The position numbers and the translations under genes were made by a program. From RGIG1959 sp045540655 (lineage in GTDB: Bacteria > Bacillota > Clostridia > Oscillospirales > Acutalibacteraceae), in assembly GCA_045540655.1 (NCBI GenBank), contig JAZQHP010000116.1, forward strand, positions 1-6,260: 6,260 nt of DNA. The letters are read 5' to 3'. Positions 4,901 through 6,260 of this stretch are shown in pieces; position 1 is the first letter of the stretch; each line of letters starts with the position of its first letter. The notes beneath the pieces were generated by a model that saw nothing but the letters and a program-made list of their open reading frames with translations, was not told the DNA's origin and ran no database searches.

Positions 4901-6260
4901 TCCAGATTCCTTCGGTGGAATTGCCGCTGGATTATACGCAGGACACGATGGTGTCTGCGGCGGCAAAGAAGTTGAAAATAGCGGCATCGGACATTACGCA
5001 GTGTACACTGGCACGCCGTGCGGTGGATGCACGGCGGAAGGATCGGGTGCATTTTTCGGCAACGTTGCATGTGTGTGTCAAAGGCAATGAGAAAGCGGTT
5101 CTGTCGCGGATGCGTGACAGCGGCATTCAGACGGTTGTGCCGTATACCTATATGTATATGGTGCCGACGCACAAGCCGTCGCTTCGTCCGGTTGTGATCG
5201 GAAGCGGTCCGGCGGGTTTGTTTGCCGCGCTGACGCTGGCAAAAGCCGGATGGTCGCCGATTTTGCTGGAACGCGGAGAGGCGGTGGAGGACCGCCGCCG
5301 CACTGTGGAGCGGTTTCAGAACGGCGGCGTGTTTTCGCCGCAGTCCAATATTCAATTCGGTGAAGGCGGCGCCGGCACCTTTTCCGACGGCAAGCTGACG
5401 ACAGGTATCAAGGATCCTCGTTGCCGCGAGGTACTGTCGGTGTTTGCACATGCCGCGGACGGGAAGGCGGACGATATCCTTTGGCAGGCAAAGCCTCATC
5501 TCGGTACCGACCGTTTGTATTACATCGTCCGCCGACTGCGTGAGCAAATTATCGCGCTGGGCGGGGAAGTACGCTTTCGCACACAGGTCATTGATCTGGT
5601 CGTGCAACACGATGCGTTAAAAGCGGTAGTGGTGCAAACCGAGCACGGTACCGAGGAAATTCCCTGCGATGCGGCGGTGCTTGCTATCGGACACAGTGCC
5701 CGAGATACGATGGAGATGCTTTGCCGTCACGGCATACGTGCGGAGCAAAAGCCGTTTGCGGTCGGCGTTCGGATTGAGCATTTGCGAGAAACCATCGACC
5801 GCAGTCAGTACGGACGCTTTGCGGGTCATCCCGCGCTTGGCGCGGCGGATTATAAGCTCAGCTGTAAAACTGCCGACGGACGCGGCGTGTATTCGTTTTG
5901 TATGTGTCCCGGAGGCGTGGTGGTGGCGGCTGCATCCGAAGAAGGCGGCGTATGTGTCAACGGCATGAGCGAATTTGCCCGCGATGCGCACCACTCCAAC
6001 AGTGCCTTGCTGGTCGGGGTATCGCCGGAGGATCTGACAGGCTCACATCCGCTGGCCGGTGTGGCGCTTCAACGTCAGATGGAGCAGGCGGCGTTTCGCC
6101 TTGGCGGCGGAACGTATGCCGCACCCGCGCAGTGTGTCGGTGATTTTCTTGCCAATACAGCGTCTGTCGCGTATCGCAGCATGGAGCCGTCCTATCGTCC
6201 CACCACCGTTCCGAGCGATTTAAGACAATGCTTACCGCCGTTTGTTGCGAATGCGTTGCG
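4897..6260 (+). CDS. COG2509-type FAD-dependent dehydrogenase, C-terminus beyond window
   Basis: The frame stays open for 454 codons to the window edge; relatives are about 460-540 residues, so a short C-terminal part is probably missing. Residues 1-90 are an N-terminal region before the Rossmann fold (SVELPLDYTQ onward), which looks typical of this family. GSGPAGLFAAL (102-112) is the FAD-binding GxGxxG and E125 (LLERGE) ends the second strand. Family blocks include FGEGGAGTFSDGKLTTG (154-170), AIGHSARDT (263-271), KPFAVGVRIEH (285-295) and YSFCMCPGGVVVAAASE (332-348). No signal peptide or membrane helix is seen, so it is probably cytosolic. These proteins are broadly distributed in Clostridia and distantly resemble geranylgeranyl-reductase/UbiH-like flavoproteins, but I know of no firm reaction for the group. 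It is coupled to the HI0933-family gene by an ATGA overlap and shares its promoter, so the two should be made together. The Cys pair in CMCPGG is a family feature, not an anomaly. Family call good; function unknown. Confidence 0.9.
   Translation, partial: MIQIPSVELPLDYTQDTMVSAAAKKLKIAASDITQCTLARRAVDARRKDRVHFSATLHVCVKGNEKAVLSRMRDSGIQTVVPYTYMYMVPTHKPSLRPVVIGSGPAGLFAALTLAKAGWSPILLERGEAVEDRRRTVERFQNGGVFSPQSNIQFGEGGAGTFSDGKLTTGIKDPRCREVLSVFAHAADGKADDILWQAKPHLGTDRLYYIVRRLREQIIALGGEVRFRTQVIDLVVQHDALKAVVVQTEHGTEEIPCDAAVLAIGHSARDTMEMLCRHGIRAEQKPFAVGVRIEHLRETIDRSQYGRFAGHPALGAADYKLSCKTADGRGVYSFCMCPGGVVVAAASEEGGVCVNGMSEFARDAHHSNSALLVGVSPEDLTGSHPLAGVALQRQMEQAAFRLGGGTYAAPAQCVGDFLANTASVAYRSMEPSYRPTTVPSDLRQCLPPFVANAL

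Noticed and set aside
4786..5610. 274-codon minus-strand open frame spanning both flavoprotein genes
   Set aside because: It crosses the junction of two conserved plus-strand genes and has a low-complexity Arg/His-rich translation; it is a shadow frame.

Overview
The window looks like a chromosomal stretch from a moderately GC-rich Bacillota (Firmicutes), most likely class Clostridia and perhaps an Oscillospirales/ruminococcal lineage. The reasons are strong AGGAGG-type ribosome binding sites before every gene, SigA-like promoters (TTGACT-17-TATAAT, with an extended -10), and closest resemblance of the proteins, judged from memory, to clostridial families. There is no sign of mobile elements, CRISPR, tRNA or rRNA. 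The taxonomy is inference.

Layout, left to right. (1) Positions 1-686, minus strand: the N-terminal half of a YifB/ComM-type Mg-chelatase-like AAA+ ATPase, cut by the window edge just after its Walker A motif. (2) Positions 687-793: a compact junction holding the intrinsic terminator of the next gene and, overlapping its T-rich tail, a probable promoter for the YifB gene. (3) Positions 794-3445, minus strand: a full-length 883-residue P2-type (Ca2+/cation-ATPase-like) P-type ATPase. (4) Positions 3446-3658: a 213-bp divergent promoter region. (5) Positions 3659-4900, plus strand: an HI0933/YhiN-family flavoprotein. (6) Positions 4897-6260, plus strand: a COG2509-type FAD-dependent dehydrogenase, overlapping the previous gene by four bases (ATGA) and running off the right edge.

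The two flavoproteins form a translationally coupled operon driven by a near-consensus promoter and are probably functionally linked, although neither family has a firmly established general reaction. The ATPase is transcribed divergently from them, and YifB has its own promoter downstream of the ATPase.

The most interesting item is the P-type ATPase. Its reading frame is intact and it keeps the phosphorylated Asp (D344), the TGE of the A domain and the TGD of the P domain. Yet, in an ungapped by-eye alignment to SERCA-like pumps, every classical cation ligand in M4, M5 and M6 is replaced, and the normally near-invariant TGDGVND hinge reads TGSELDD. DKTGT is DKTGV and the nucleotide-site KGAPE is MGAPE. 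This looks like a divergent pump with another substrate or mechanism, or a pseudo-ATPase kept for a non-transport role. All motif comparisons were made from memory without database searches.
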